From Trachelipus rathkii (lineage: Eukaryota > Arthropoda > Malacostraca > Isopoda > Trachelipodidae): DNA of 27,500 bases. Shown piece after piece: positions 19,131 through 27,500 of the stretch (its first letter is position 1; each line of letters opens with the position of its first letter). A program made the translations under genes and the position numbers. The stretch covers positions 1-27,500 of the forward strand of contig JABUQX010100441.1 of NCBI GenBank assembly GCA_015478945.1, in the 5' to 3' direction. Below the pieces are notes generated by a model. That model worked only from the letters and a program-made list of their open reading frames with translations. It was not told the DNA's origin and made no database searches.

Positions 19131-19776
19131 TAAATTGCATATTTTTCACGCTTACATAACTCATTCATTTCATACACTTCTTCCTACAGAAAGTCCAATC
19201 GAACTGGGATTCAAATAATTTCCAAGGGGGATTCAAAATCCCTTTATGGATTGGGCTCTTAAGCAGGATTATCTACTGAAACCTAAATCCTGTGAATATC
19301 TCCACCTGGTAAACAAATATCTAATATCTATCATATAAGCTAATAGGTCCTGCCAACCTAAATCAGGTATGGATGGTGGTAAATATCCTCCCGTAAACAT
19401 CCTCACTTTGATTAGGGTCTCTTCCGTGAGCGATGGCCATTACTATATAAGAAAATATTTGATTCGAGTTATTCAACAAGCCCAACTTTATTTTTCTATA
19501 GCTAATTACATCAATAATGTTCTAATTTTGCTTAGAAATAATTTTTTTCTTTTACAAAAATCAGAAAGCACATATACTGAAGTTCAATATTATATTGAAA
19601 CCTAAAGTTGTTTCAAGAATACTACAATATTTGGGTATGCTTTGTTAATTTTCTTAAAGAAACTCCTGATATAATTTAGCAAATAATTTTTTTCAATAAA
19701 AATTAATATAAAATACGCCTGAAATTCAAGTGAAAGCAAGACAATAAAAAAAAATCACAAAACACTGCAATATTAC
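19131..19776. other. unassigned intron segment
   Basis: Intron downstream of the TUT zinc-knuckle exon. A plus-strand frame at 19369-19605 has no recognisable motif. No splice-flanked coding block was found. Confidence 0.4.
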
Positions 19777-19955
19777 CTTGCAAATTGAAACACAAAGTTG
19801 AAAGGACAGAAATATATGACTTAGTAAGTGGAGGCAGAGGATTCAAAGGTGGCAACTCGTCCTCAATGCAGGATGACATTGTGTGACCTTTCTTCTGACA
19901 TAACTTGCAATGAACTGGAACTTTTTTACCTCCTGTGAAATTCTCAGCCTTAAAG
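19777..19955 (-). CDS. TUT4/7: TUT4/7 terminal uridylyltransferase, CCHC zinc-knuckle exon
   Basis: The exon is bounded by a TTTTTCCTTAG acceptor (19956-19966) and a GTAATA donor (19776-19771). The split codon TC|C joins it in frame to the exon at 20101-20249. It encodes FKAENFTGGKKVPVH, then CKLCQKKGHTMSSC and EDELPPLNPLPPL. The CX2CX4HX4C knuckle followed by (P)EDELP.L.PLPPL is characteristic of the RNA-binding knuckle that precedes the active nucleotidyltransferase domain of TUT4/TUT7 (ZCCHC11/ZCCHC6), cytoplasmic enzymes that uridylate pre-let-7 and mRNA tails (established for vertebrates and assumed here). All four zinc ligands are present and the frame is intact. It leaves one base, so the next exon should start in phase 1. 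Confidence 0.9.
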
Positions 19956-20100
19956 CTAAGGAAAAATGATTCTTGAAGATTCATATAATGAACATACAAT
20001 GACTTTAATCTAGATGTAAAGAAATTTCCAATTAACTTAAGAGCGTTAAAACAAATTATAATAATTAATAATAATAAAAATAATAATCAATGAATCATAC

Positions 20101-20249
20101 GAGTAATGCAGCATCTTTTTGGTTAATTGTGCCATTAAAGAAACTGCTTCGCCTCTAGATATTCTCCCAAGTGGGTGCTCCAAATCTTTTATATTTCTGT
20201 GCTGAACGGTCTCCATTTTAACTTCACAAGATTCTTCATTTTCATTTTC
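20101..20249 (-). CDS. TUT4/7: TUT4/7 terminal uridylyltransferase, linker exon
   Basis: A strong polypyrimidine acceptor (TTTTTTTTCCTTTGTAG, 20250-20266) precedes 149 bp open in one frame, and a GTATGA donor follows (20100-20095). It encodes ENENEESCEVKMETVQHRNI, then KDLEHPLGRISRGEAVSL and MAQLTKKMLHY. The two spare bases complete a Ser codon with the exon at 19955, so the splice is in phase. The acidic start and the following helix suit the linker between the inactive N-terminal module and the knuckle of TUT4/7. The linker itself is poorly conserved, so the identification rests on the phase-matched neighbour. Exons further 5' were not recognised in the window. Confidence 0.75.
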
Positions 20250-20779
20250 CTACAAAGGAAAAAAAAATTACTGTAGCTCCCTTACTTGCATCCCTGGTAA
20301 TAGTGAAGATAAACCAATACAATACCCTTAAAACCCTTCCCCATAAATTATTAAATTTCCTCCGGCCATCTTTTAATTTCTGTACCTCTCCTCTTTCCAA
20401 ATCATACGTAGGAACTAACAACGATTTTGGTATTTTGATGCTGCAAACTAGTTGGACCATGGTTCTATTTCTTTGATCTATTTTGGAATGGTTACTACTT
20501 CAGAGGAAGGGATCCTGAAGACTGCAGAAAGCATAACCGAGGTAATTGTCTCTGTATGGAGGCATACACTCCATTTTGTTTCCTCTTCAACGTAAAACTT
20601 ATAATCCAAAGTTTAATTTAGCGAGGTCTCATGTCATTTTCATGGAGATTGACTGTCTACAAGTATTGTCGCTGTCTTCAAATTTTGAAACAAACATTGC
20701 TTGTATTCACCATGGAATGTTGCAAGATCACTCCACGCCGTAATAAAAAAAATCACTAAGGAAAATACAATAATCTTTC
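20250..20779. other. intron segment, no exon recognised
   Basis: The minus-strand frame over 20242-20460 overlaps the acceptor of the TUT exon and reads without known motifs. It is most likely intron. The plus-strand frame at 20546-20743 may be eroded upstream sequence of the jockey element that follows, but it has no firm match. Confidence 0.35.
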
Positions 20780-21745
20780 TTGCTCCTCCCGGCACTTTGC
20801 AAAAAAAATGTCATCCCTAACTACAACTGTCTTAACTTTATATAAAGAATTATTCAGTTCAATTTTACCCATAATTCTATTTTAGATGATTCCGGTGCCA
20901 CCTTTCCTCCTCCACTTATCAACTCATTTAAGCATATATTTTTTTGAAGATGCAATTTTTGCTTTATCCGCTTAATACTATAAGGAGAATAGTCCTGGCA
21001 ACATTATTTCTCTTGTGTTCTCTAAACTTGCACTTCTGAGAATGCACCATTTCTTGATAAATGGTTTTGTATATATGTATCAACTTCGGTTTTTCTTACT
21101 AATGGAAACTATGCTCATCTAACCTTGGTTGATCAATTGGAACCCCCCTCTCAACCCTCTAACAATCGTCCTATTACTTTAACCTCAGATCTTTCTATAT
21201 TTTTTGAATCTATCCCAAAAGAAGATTTGGAAACCGTCTCAATTATTCTAAATTTATCTTATCTCAGATCGCCATTATGGCTTTCGTAAGAAGCGCTCTA
21301 TTGGTGATCTCGTTTTCTTCTCTCTGTCCCATGGTGCTCTTCATTTTCGGCGAATCTTTTGTTGTGGCACTAGACATACCGAAAGCCCTCAAAAGAACCT
21401 GGCAAAAAACTTGGATTTCTAAACTTTCTTCTTTCGGTATTTATACTTTTCTCTCTCTCTCTCTGACCTTTCTAATTTTCTTCCCAGTCATTCTATAACT
21501 TTTGTTAACGGACACCGTTCATCCTTTAAAACTATTTATAGTGGTGTTCCTCAGGGTTCAGTCTTAACTCCCAACTTTTTTTTTTTTTTACTTTTCATTA
21601 ATGGCCTGCTTTGTTATTTATGCCCGAGACTCCAAGCTTGATTACTTTCTTCACATTAATTAACTCACACTAGGAAGGTGGCCTTGGATCAACTAACCTT
21701 TGGTCTTTCTCGAATATCTAATTGGGGCATTGAAGCTTTTCAATA
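20780..21745 (+). mobile_element. jockey-type non-LTR retrotransposon remnant
   Basis: Plus-strand blocks in order: LDDSGATFPPPL (about 20880), NNRPITLTSDLSIFFESI (about 21160-21215, family NYRPI.L.S.LSK.FE.I), then FRK-like KKRSIGDLVF (about 21280-21310, family FRKGRSTGDLL), GESFVVALDIPKALKRTWQK (21345-21405, family ALDI.KAFD.VWH), then VNGHRSSFK (about 21505), SGVPQGSVLTP (about 21540-21570), LFINGLL and LSRISNWGIEAF (about 21710-21740). The catalytic (Y/F)ADD box after CPRLQ is lost, and frames shift near 21300 and 21440. The element is truncated at both ends. The 73-codon frame at 21277-21498 is a part of it, not a separate gene. Confidence 0.85.
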
Positions 21746-21966
21746 TAGGGAGGAAGGAGGAGGAGGAGGAAATGATAGTATTTGCCGAAATATTTGGGAG
21801 AACATATAAGGAATGTGAAAGAGCAGAGGGACGATAAGATATGAGTGGATATTTGATGTTTGGGAGACCGTAAATATAACAAAATAAGAAAGAGCTAGCT
21901 AGGTCAAGCTGCTTGCGGGAAAGAAAAGATCACATTTGAAGGTGTGAAAAAAATATTAATAAAAAT

Positions 21967-21970
<4 letters not shown>
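21746..21970. other. purine-rich spacer
   Basis: GGAGGAGGAGG and AAGAAAG-rich sequence leading into the (GA)n array. No coding sequence was recognised. Confidence 0.4.
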
Positions 21971-22619
<649 letters not shown>

Positions 22620-22990
22620 AAATAATAAAAGGAAAAATACCATGGTTATAGGGAGAGAAACAATGGAGAAGATGGATATGAAAGTGGACCTAGGAAGTAG
22701 GATGGTAATAATTGGTGTGTTTATGAACCTCTCAGTAAGATATAAAGAAGGAAAAAAAAACAAAGTAGGTTACCCACGATTAAAGGATCGACAAAAGAAA
22801 TTTGGTATGGAAGATTTGAAAGAAATTGAATTGAAAAACGATTTAGAAAAAGGAAGTTATGAAAATTGCATTTGCAGTTTAGAAATATCAACTGGAAGAG
22901 TCTTTAAGCTAATACAGGATGTATTGAAAGATGAAGTAATAATGATGATAGAAAGCGAGTTAAAGAGAAATTTGTGAAATCTGCGAGACA
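22620..22990 (+). pseudogene. copia protease end and pre-integrase domain
   Basis: PWLIGRETMEKMDMKVDLGS and RMVIIGVFMNLSV (about 22628-22735) fit the copia protease C-terminus (PLL.S...M.K....ID.......G....L). LKDRQKKFGM (about 22780-22810) matches the LH.QFGH block of the GAG pre-integrase domain, in which a zinc-binding His has become Met. EICETK near 22976 matches the C..C end of that domain. The longest unbroken frame here is 22642-22977. Confidence 0.65.
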
Positions 22991-23755
22991 AAAGAATAAT
23001 CCACGAAATCCTTAGTCGGTTTTCCGATCGCAACTACTATCAATGAAACCGTAGCTATGGATCAAGGGGAGGTGGAGGGAAGTAGGTTTCTTTTCATGGT
23101 GGATTTACCTACTCATTATGCCCGAGAGTATGAAGAAGTAAAATAGGAAATTGCAAGGAAAATCATGGAAAAATGGATAACCATATTTGGAGCACGATGT
23201 ACTTCCTCGACTGATAATTTGGGTTGGAATTTCACAATGAGGAGGTAAAAGTTTTAACAGAGATTCAATATAAGGTTATGAAGCACACCAGCAGAAAGCT
23301 CCTGGAGTAATGAGATATGCGAAAAAATGATAGGCTTATTAAAGATTCAATTAGGAAGATTAGTCAAAATGTTGAAGAAAGAGAGATGTGGTTGAGTTAT
23401 GAAAGGTGGTTATACACCGAACCAATTAGTATTTGGTAAGAACATTAATATTCCAAATATGATAGACCATAAGAGGTCTTCAAGTCTAGAGAAGGGGAAT
23501 GAAGAAAGGTTAATTAAAGACAATCCCGTACCTATGGATAAGGCTAGAAGGATTCATTGCCAACGGTAGAAAAGCGGTAAAAGAGCTGGAACCTCATTGG
23601 AAAATATTAGGGAACATTAAACAGAAGATGCAATCATAGGAGAGGAAGTGTATTATGAGAGAAAATGAAAAAGTGGAGAGGACCAGCAAAACCACAGAAG
23701 TGAACGGAAAGACGGTAGTAGTAAAACACGGTGGGTCAATTCGAAAAGTTAACAG
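22990..23755 (+). pseudogene. copia integrase, decayed
   Basis: Blocks in order: PRNPLVGFPIATTINETVAM then D (about 23005-23062, first catalytic Asp), FLFMVDLPTHYAR (about 23088-23128), IMEKWITIFGARC (about 23163-23203), STDNLGW (about 23207-23227, family LTDNG.EF, second Asp), GGYTPNQLVFGKNINIPNMI (about 23406-23465), RSSSLEKGNEE, then GEEVYYERK and, one frame on, KWRGPAKP and NGKTVVVKHGGSIRKVNRIH (to 23765). The last part is the C-terminal GKR-type domain (K.W.GP..V....G......GG...V). The Glu-bearing middle (family ESPWSNG..ER) is too eroded to read. Stops and shifts show it is inactive. Confidence 0.85.
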
Positions 23756-24134
23756 GATCCACAACTAGGGTAAAGAAAGAGAGAGTAAAGGTCGAGCTGA
23801 AAGATGAAAGAGTAACTAAAGAGAATGATAAAGAAAAGAAGAGTACAGATAAGGAAGAATTGGATGAAGATGGAAGGATATTAGCAGGTACACAAATTAT
23901 AGACATGGATGATAAGGATGCAGAAGAGGAAGAAAGGAGGGAAGAAATACCCCAGATGAAGAAAGGGGAAAGATACAGAGCTGAAAAGAAAAAAGGCAAC
24001 AAGGAAATGATGGAAGTGAAAATATTAAGTAGAACAGGTAAATAAACAAAAGATGAAATAATTGATATAATATAGAAAATCTTCATAACAGGGGAAGCAG
24101 CCTGATTGGATTTTAGAGAGTGGAGAAATATTAG
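23756..24134 (+). pseudogene. copia charged linker between integrase and reverse transcriptase
   Basis: The frame from 23731 to 24045 encodes an extremely Lys/Glu/Asp-rich stretch (for example KEELDEDGRILAGTQIIDMD and AEEEERREEI). Such low-complexity linkers separate integrase from reverse transcriptase in copia polyproteins. After the stop, 24050-24134 reads DEIIDI and KIFITGEA, leading into the reverse transcriptase. The frame on the opposite strand (23736-24086) is a Ser/Phe-rich shadow. Confidence 0.6.
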
Positions 24135-25136
24135 AGAATTCCGGATGAAGAGGGAGTATTATTGGAAGCTTTTGAAGATGAGCAAGTTACAAGTGCAAAA
24201 ATGAGAGAATTAGAAAGTTGGAAAGAGCGTAAGGTATATGAGAGTGAAAAAGAAGAACGAACGAATGTATTGACTACCCGGTGGGTGATTACCGAAAAAA
24301 TAAAGGGGTCAAGTAGGGTGTAAGGCAAGGTTGATAGTTAAGAGGTTTTGAGGAGGGAGAAAGAGAAATATCAACGGATGCTCCTACGTGTTCGACTGAA
24401 TCGCTCAAATTGTGTGTAGGTGCAATAGGTATGGCTGGAAGGAAGTGCAACGCTTTAGATATAAAGACAACATATCTTAAATTGGAGAGAACTATTTATA
24501 TTAAACCTTCAAAGGAGGTCAGAACTAAAGGAATATGGAAGCTAAGGAAGGCAGTGAATGGGCTGAAAATGCTGCAAGAGTGTGGTACAACAAAGTAGTT
24601 AATTAAGGTGATGAAGGAGTTAGGTAAAAAGTGTAGGTTGGATCCCACGTTGTTTAGTTGGAAAAGAGAAGGTAAACTAATGGGAGTAATGAACACACAT
24701 GTGGAAGACTTGTTTTATGGAGGTAATGACATGTTGGAGAAAGAAGTAATGTGAGCCGGGAAAAAGCTTAATAGGAACTGAAGAACGGGGAACATTTAAA
24801 TATGTAGTGGTTATAATGAGGCAAGATGGACCGGTGACTTGGATGGAATTAGAATAACTATATCGGTAATATTAGGCCAGTTGAAGAGATCTACCGACCA
24901 ATAAAAAATGAAAAATTAAAAGTTATATCAGGAAGAGATGATAAGGTATAGGTCACTGGAAGGACAATTAAACTGGATAAGCCAGCACGCTAGACAAGAC
25001 ATTGCCTATAACGTAAGTGATCTAGGAAGGGCTAATAAAAAGACGCATGAGAGTGATATGAAAAAGTTGAGTATAGTATTCAGAAAAGTAGAGAGAATAT
25101 GTTTAAGAACAAAAATGGACGATATTAGTAAGGAAA
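24135..25136 (+). pseudogene. copia reverse transcriptase, decayed
   Basis: Plus-strand blocks: PDEEGVLLEAFEDEQV and ELESWKERKVYE (24145-24240), LTTRWVITEK (about 24270-24300), KARL-like KV then KRF (about 24325), STDAPTCSTESLKLC (about 24370-24412), ALDIKTTYLK with IYIKPSKEV (24455-24520, family DVK.AFL.G.....I....P), WKLRKAVNGLK, RVWYNKV, LDPTLFSWKREG (about 24640-24670), then GVMNTHVEDLFYGGN (about 24680-24725) and YRSLEGQLNWISQHARQDIA then YNVS (24944-25018, family Y.S..G.L.W...TRPDI). The catalytic pair, DD in the family pattern (Y/H)VDDL, is ED here. At least five shifts or stops break the frame. Confidence 0.85.
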
Positions 25137-25180
25137 ATGTTGTTTGAAGTTTTAACAGATGCATCTTTTGGGAATATAGA
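25137..25180 (+). pseudogene. copia RNase H, first part
   Basis: VLFEVLTDASFGNID matches the opening of the copia RNase H domain (TDAS/A.(W/F)...), with the first catalytic Asp present. The sequence then breaks at the inserted element and resumes at 26340. Confidence 0.8.
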
Positions 25181-25959
25181 TATTGATGTACCGGAACTTT
25201 CCGAAACCTTGGAAAAGTTCCGGTCGGAACCGAAACTTATCTACTTCCACTACACCTTACATATTCTACTGAAAACTTGTCTGATTAACAAATGGAGTCT
25301 CTCTAGAAGTATCTGGCATCTTGTCATATTCATATTGCGAGCTCTTTAGTTTATACGCCAATTTGATAAGCGAATCAGTAAATTTATTAAGTTAAAATAA
25401 GGCCTCTATATCTAGTGAAAAGATCTAGATCCGTAATTAGAATGGTGGACGCAGCAATCAAAAGAAAATAACCTTTTATTAAATTGGTGGCTAAAGGAAT
25501 GCTTGGTCTGCTATTAAATTCATCAGTTTATTCTGAGTTTTTTTTTTCAGAAGCGGGTAACGTTTTTGAGGATAAGAGGTCACAGTTTAGACCCCACACA
25601 ACATGGACAGCAACTATTTTTCCTAGCCTTCAAACATTTCAAAATTCAAATAAGTTCATTTTTAAGTAAGAATATTATGGAATCTTGGTTTTTAATTTTT
25701 TAAATTAAAGTTTAATTTAAATATTTTGCTCTGTAGTAGTTTCTATTTTAAAGTTAATTTCTAAATAATAATAATAATAATAATATAATAATATAATATA
25801 ATAAATAGTAAATATTAAAATTATACTCCTTAATAATATTCATAATGGTAATAATGCATAAAATAAAAAATAAAATAAAAATTACCTTAAAATAAAACTA
25901 AAAATAAAAATAAAATAAAAATAAAAATATAATAATAATAATAATAATAATAATAAATT

Positions 25960-26007
<48 letters not shown>

Positions 26008-26338
26008 CTTGTACAAATTTTATTTATCCCCAGATCTAGACTAGTATTAAAGGCTACGGTTCCAGGTTTGAAAATGTTTCATATTTAAGTTTTTGATGTT
26101 TTATCGGCCTTAGGTCATTTGTTCATGATATTTGTTCCCACTACATATATCCAATTTTTTTATATATATTTTTATGTTTTATGCATAATCATAACTGAGG
26201 AATGAACAAGTCAATTACCGAATTTTTTTAAGAAAGACATTTGAAAAAGTGAAAGTTCCGGTAAATTACCGACCGGAACTTAAGTAAGTTCCGGCGGAAC
26301 CGGAACTTTATAAAAAGCGAGGTTCCGGTACATCCCTA
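25181..26338. mobile_element. hAT-like non-autonomous DNA transposon inside copia RNase H
   Basis: The left end TATTGATGTACCGGAAC (25181) is the imperfect inverse of the right end GTTCCGGTACATCCCTA (26322-26338). Both ends carry extra GTTCCGG or CCGGAAC motifs within the first or last 130 bp, on both strands, like the subterminal binding sites of hAT transposases. The interior (1158 bp in all) codes for nothing recognisable and is full of (AAT)n and (AAAAT)n repeats. No clean 8 bp target duplication is visible, and a few codons of the host RNase H seem to be missing, so the exact ends are uncertain. It is younger than the copia copy it splits. Confidence 0.75.
25764..26006. repeat. (AAT)n and (AAAAT)n microsatellites within the hAT-like element
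   Basis: (AAT)n at 25764-25800, AAATAAAAT units at 25858-25930 and a longer (AAT)n at 25931-26006. They lie in the interior of the inserted element and may have expanded after insertion. Confidence 0.85.
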
Positions 26339-26339
26339 C

Positions 26340-26690
26340 ATTGGTTATTTGATAAGTGTGGTCAATGAATTGGGGAATAAATGTCCAATTTTTTTGAAAT
26401 CTGGAATAGCCAAAAGAGTGGCAAAGTTCACCATTGATTGAACAGAGACATTAGCCTTGATGGAGGGCACTGAGACTAGCAAATTTTTTACACAGATCTG
26501 GAAAAAGATTACAGGAGAAAGACCTTGGGCATGGCCATATATTAAACATCGGGTGTTAAACAAAAGACTACGGATAGAAATAACAGCTATCAAAATGTTG
26601 CAAAATGGAGAAATAAATGCGATACATTGGATAGGAACCAATGAACAAATGGCAGACTCTGACAAAGGAAGGAGTAAGACGTGTTAACAT
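26340..26690 (+). pseudogene. copia RNase H, second part
   Basis: One frame from 26340 reads IGYLISVVNELGNKCPIF, then SGIAKRVAKFTID, a TGA at 26439-26441, TETLALMEGTETSKF and finally IKMLQNGEINAIHWIGTNEQ with MADS. This is the copia RNase H order GYLI....(N/D), W.S....RV..S...AE..AL, and (H/R)W....... (M/L)AD.(L)TK. The Ala-Glu of the active site (DAE.LAL) is now D-stop-TE-LAL, which removes context around the second carboxylate. Apart from that stop, the frame is open to 26672. Confidence 0.85.
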
Positions 26691-27500
26691 TAAGACCATT
26701 GTAGAGGGAGAAGAGGTTTAGTTCGATTGATTGAAGTTATCCCTTTATCAGATAGGCTTGGATTTTGGATGGGATGGGATGAAGCTTCAATTGGAAATAT
26801 GAAGAAACCTTATTTATAATTTACACTCAAGTGAAGTTTAAAACCCTGGTCTAAATGTTATTTTGTTGTTTTATCGTTTGCATCAGTATCAAAATAAAGT
26901 AATGGTGATTAAATGTTAATGGCTTTGAAGTGCTTTAAATTAACTATGTACATATAAATTGTTTATAAGTGCTCCTGGACAATACCATCAGCCAATAGTT
27001 TTAATTTTTGAATTAAGGGTTATTATGGTAGTGGGTTCACTTGTTCAATGACTTGTATGGGTTGGTGAGACTTATAAGCACTTTTACTTTTTATTTGATG
27101 TTTGCTGTAAACGATATTAATTAAACTCAATTTATTGCTACCACACAAAGAAAGAATTTAAAATCTACATAGATCTTCATCATTTAGGTATCAGGTTAGA
27201 AAAATTCATTTGTTTATTGCTACCAGTTGTATTCATACAAAAAATATAAAACTCAAAATAAAAAATAAAACAACAAATTGGAAAAACAATTTTTACACAC
27301 CCCAAAAAAAAAAAAATAGTATAGAAAGTTTATATTTTTTTAAAAACAAAAAATTATATATATATATATTATATAAATGTAAAATATATAAAACAAGTTA
27401 ACATGCATATGGAAAAGATTATGTAATGATAACTGAGGCATCAATATTAGAACAGATACAATAATTTAAGAAGTGCTGTTGCCATTAGATGTTATTTACA
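26691..27500. other. unassigned sequence after the copia element
   Basis: The first 130 bases continue the eroded end of the copia polyprotein (GEEV.FD..EVIPLSDRL-like reading), and a 3' LTR could follow, but neither a polypurine tract nor TG...CA ends were firm. AT-rich sequence continues to the window end. The frame at 27210-27401 is Lys/Asn-rich AT translation. Confidence 0.35.

Larger units (their letters stand above)
22620..26690 (+). mobile_element. decayed Ty1/copia retrotransposon with nested insertion
   Basis: The order protease end, pre-integrase, integrase, charged linker, reverse transcriptase and RNase H is complete on the plus strand but riddled with frameshifts and stops. RNase H is interrupted by a hAT-like element at 25181-26338. 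Gag, the protease active site and both LTRs were not recognised. Without the insertion about 2.9 kb of copia sequence remains. It matches the minus-strand copy at 5469-7470 block for block and lies upstream of the first recognised TUT exon, in antisense orientation. Confidence 0.85.

Noticed and set aside
23736..24328. Two minus-strand frames of 116 and 65 codons rich in Ser and Phe
   Set aside because: They are the complement of the Lys/Glu-rich copia linker and the start of reverse transcriptase.
25170..26350. An 8 bp target-site duplication around the hAT-like element
   Set aside because: The candidate flanks (AGATATTG and CTACATTG) match at only five of eight positions, so none is claimed.

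Overview
The window looks like AT-rich, repeat-choked DNA of an invertebrate animal. An arthropod, probably a crustacean, is my best guess. This rests on the mix of jockey-type and RTE-type non-LTR elements, Ty1/copia elements, and very dense (TA)n, (AAT)n and (GA)n microsatellites. Nothing looks bacterial: there are spliced exons with GT/AG borders and no operons, and no tRNA or rRNA was found. The species-level guess is inference.

The main host gene is on the minus strand and is easy to miss because it is cut into short exons. Five exons, read from high to low coordinates, give a TUT4/TUT7-type terminal uridylyltransferase: a linker exon (20101-20249), the CCHC zinc-knuckle exon (19777-19955), the start of the active nucleotidyltransferase domain with its GFG and DLD motifs (14665-14856), the rest of that domain (12662-12892), and a PAP-domain exon (5058-5138). 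The gene spans more than 15 kb here and continues beyond what I can recognise at both ends. The exons at 14665-14856 and 12662-12892 carry small indels. They may be decayed, or the assembly may have base errors. The exon expected between 12662 and 5138 was not found.

Most of the rest is transposon debris in the introns and flanks. 1-2350, 8986-9450, 15151-16690 and 16976-17720 are minus-strand copies of one RTE-like non-LTR family. Three of them end at their 3' side against long AT-rich arrays. 5469-7470 is a decayed minus-strand Ty1/copia element (Gag knuckle, protease, integrase, start of reverse transcriptase). 22620-26690 is a plus-strand copia copy of a similar family (protease end to RNase H), split in its RNase H by a 1.16 kb hAT-like non-autonomous element (25181-26338). 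20780-21745 is a plus-strand jockey reverse transcriptase fragment. A 414 bp (GA)n array lies at 21971-22384.

The most puzzling non-transposon item is an intronless plus-strand reading frame at 2957-3592. It would be one alpha-helical protein of about 211 residues but for a single in-frame stop codon, and I cannot name its family. Two other minus-strand stretches (about 9974-10860 and 18276-18510) read like decayed coding sequence that I do not recognise. Few of the open reading frames longer than 60 codons are real genes: most are antisense to retrotransposons or run through microsatellites.
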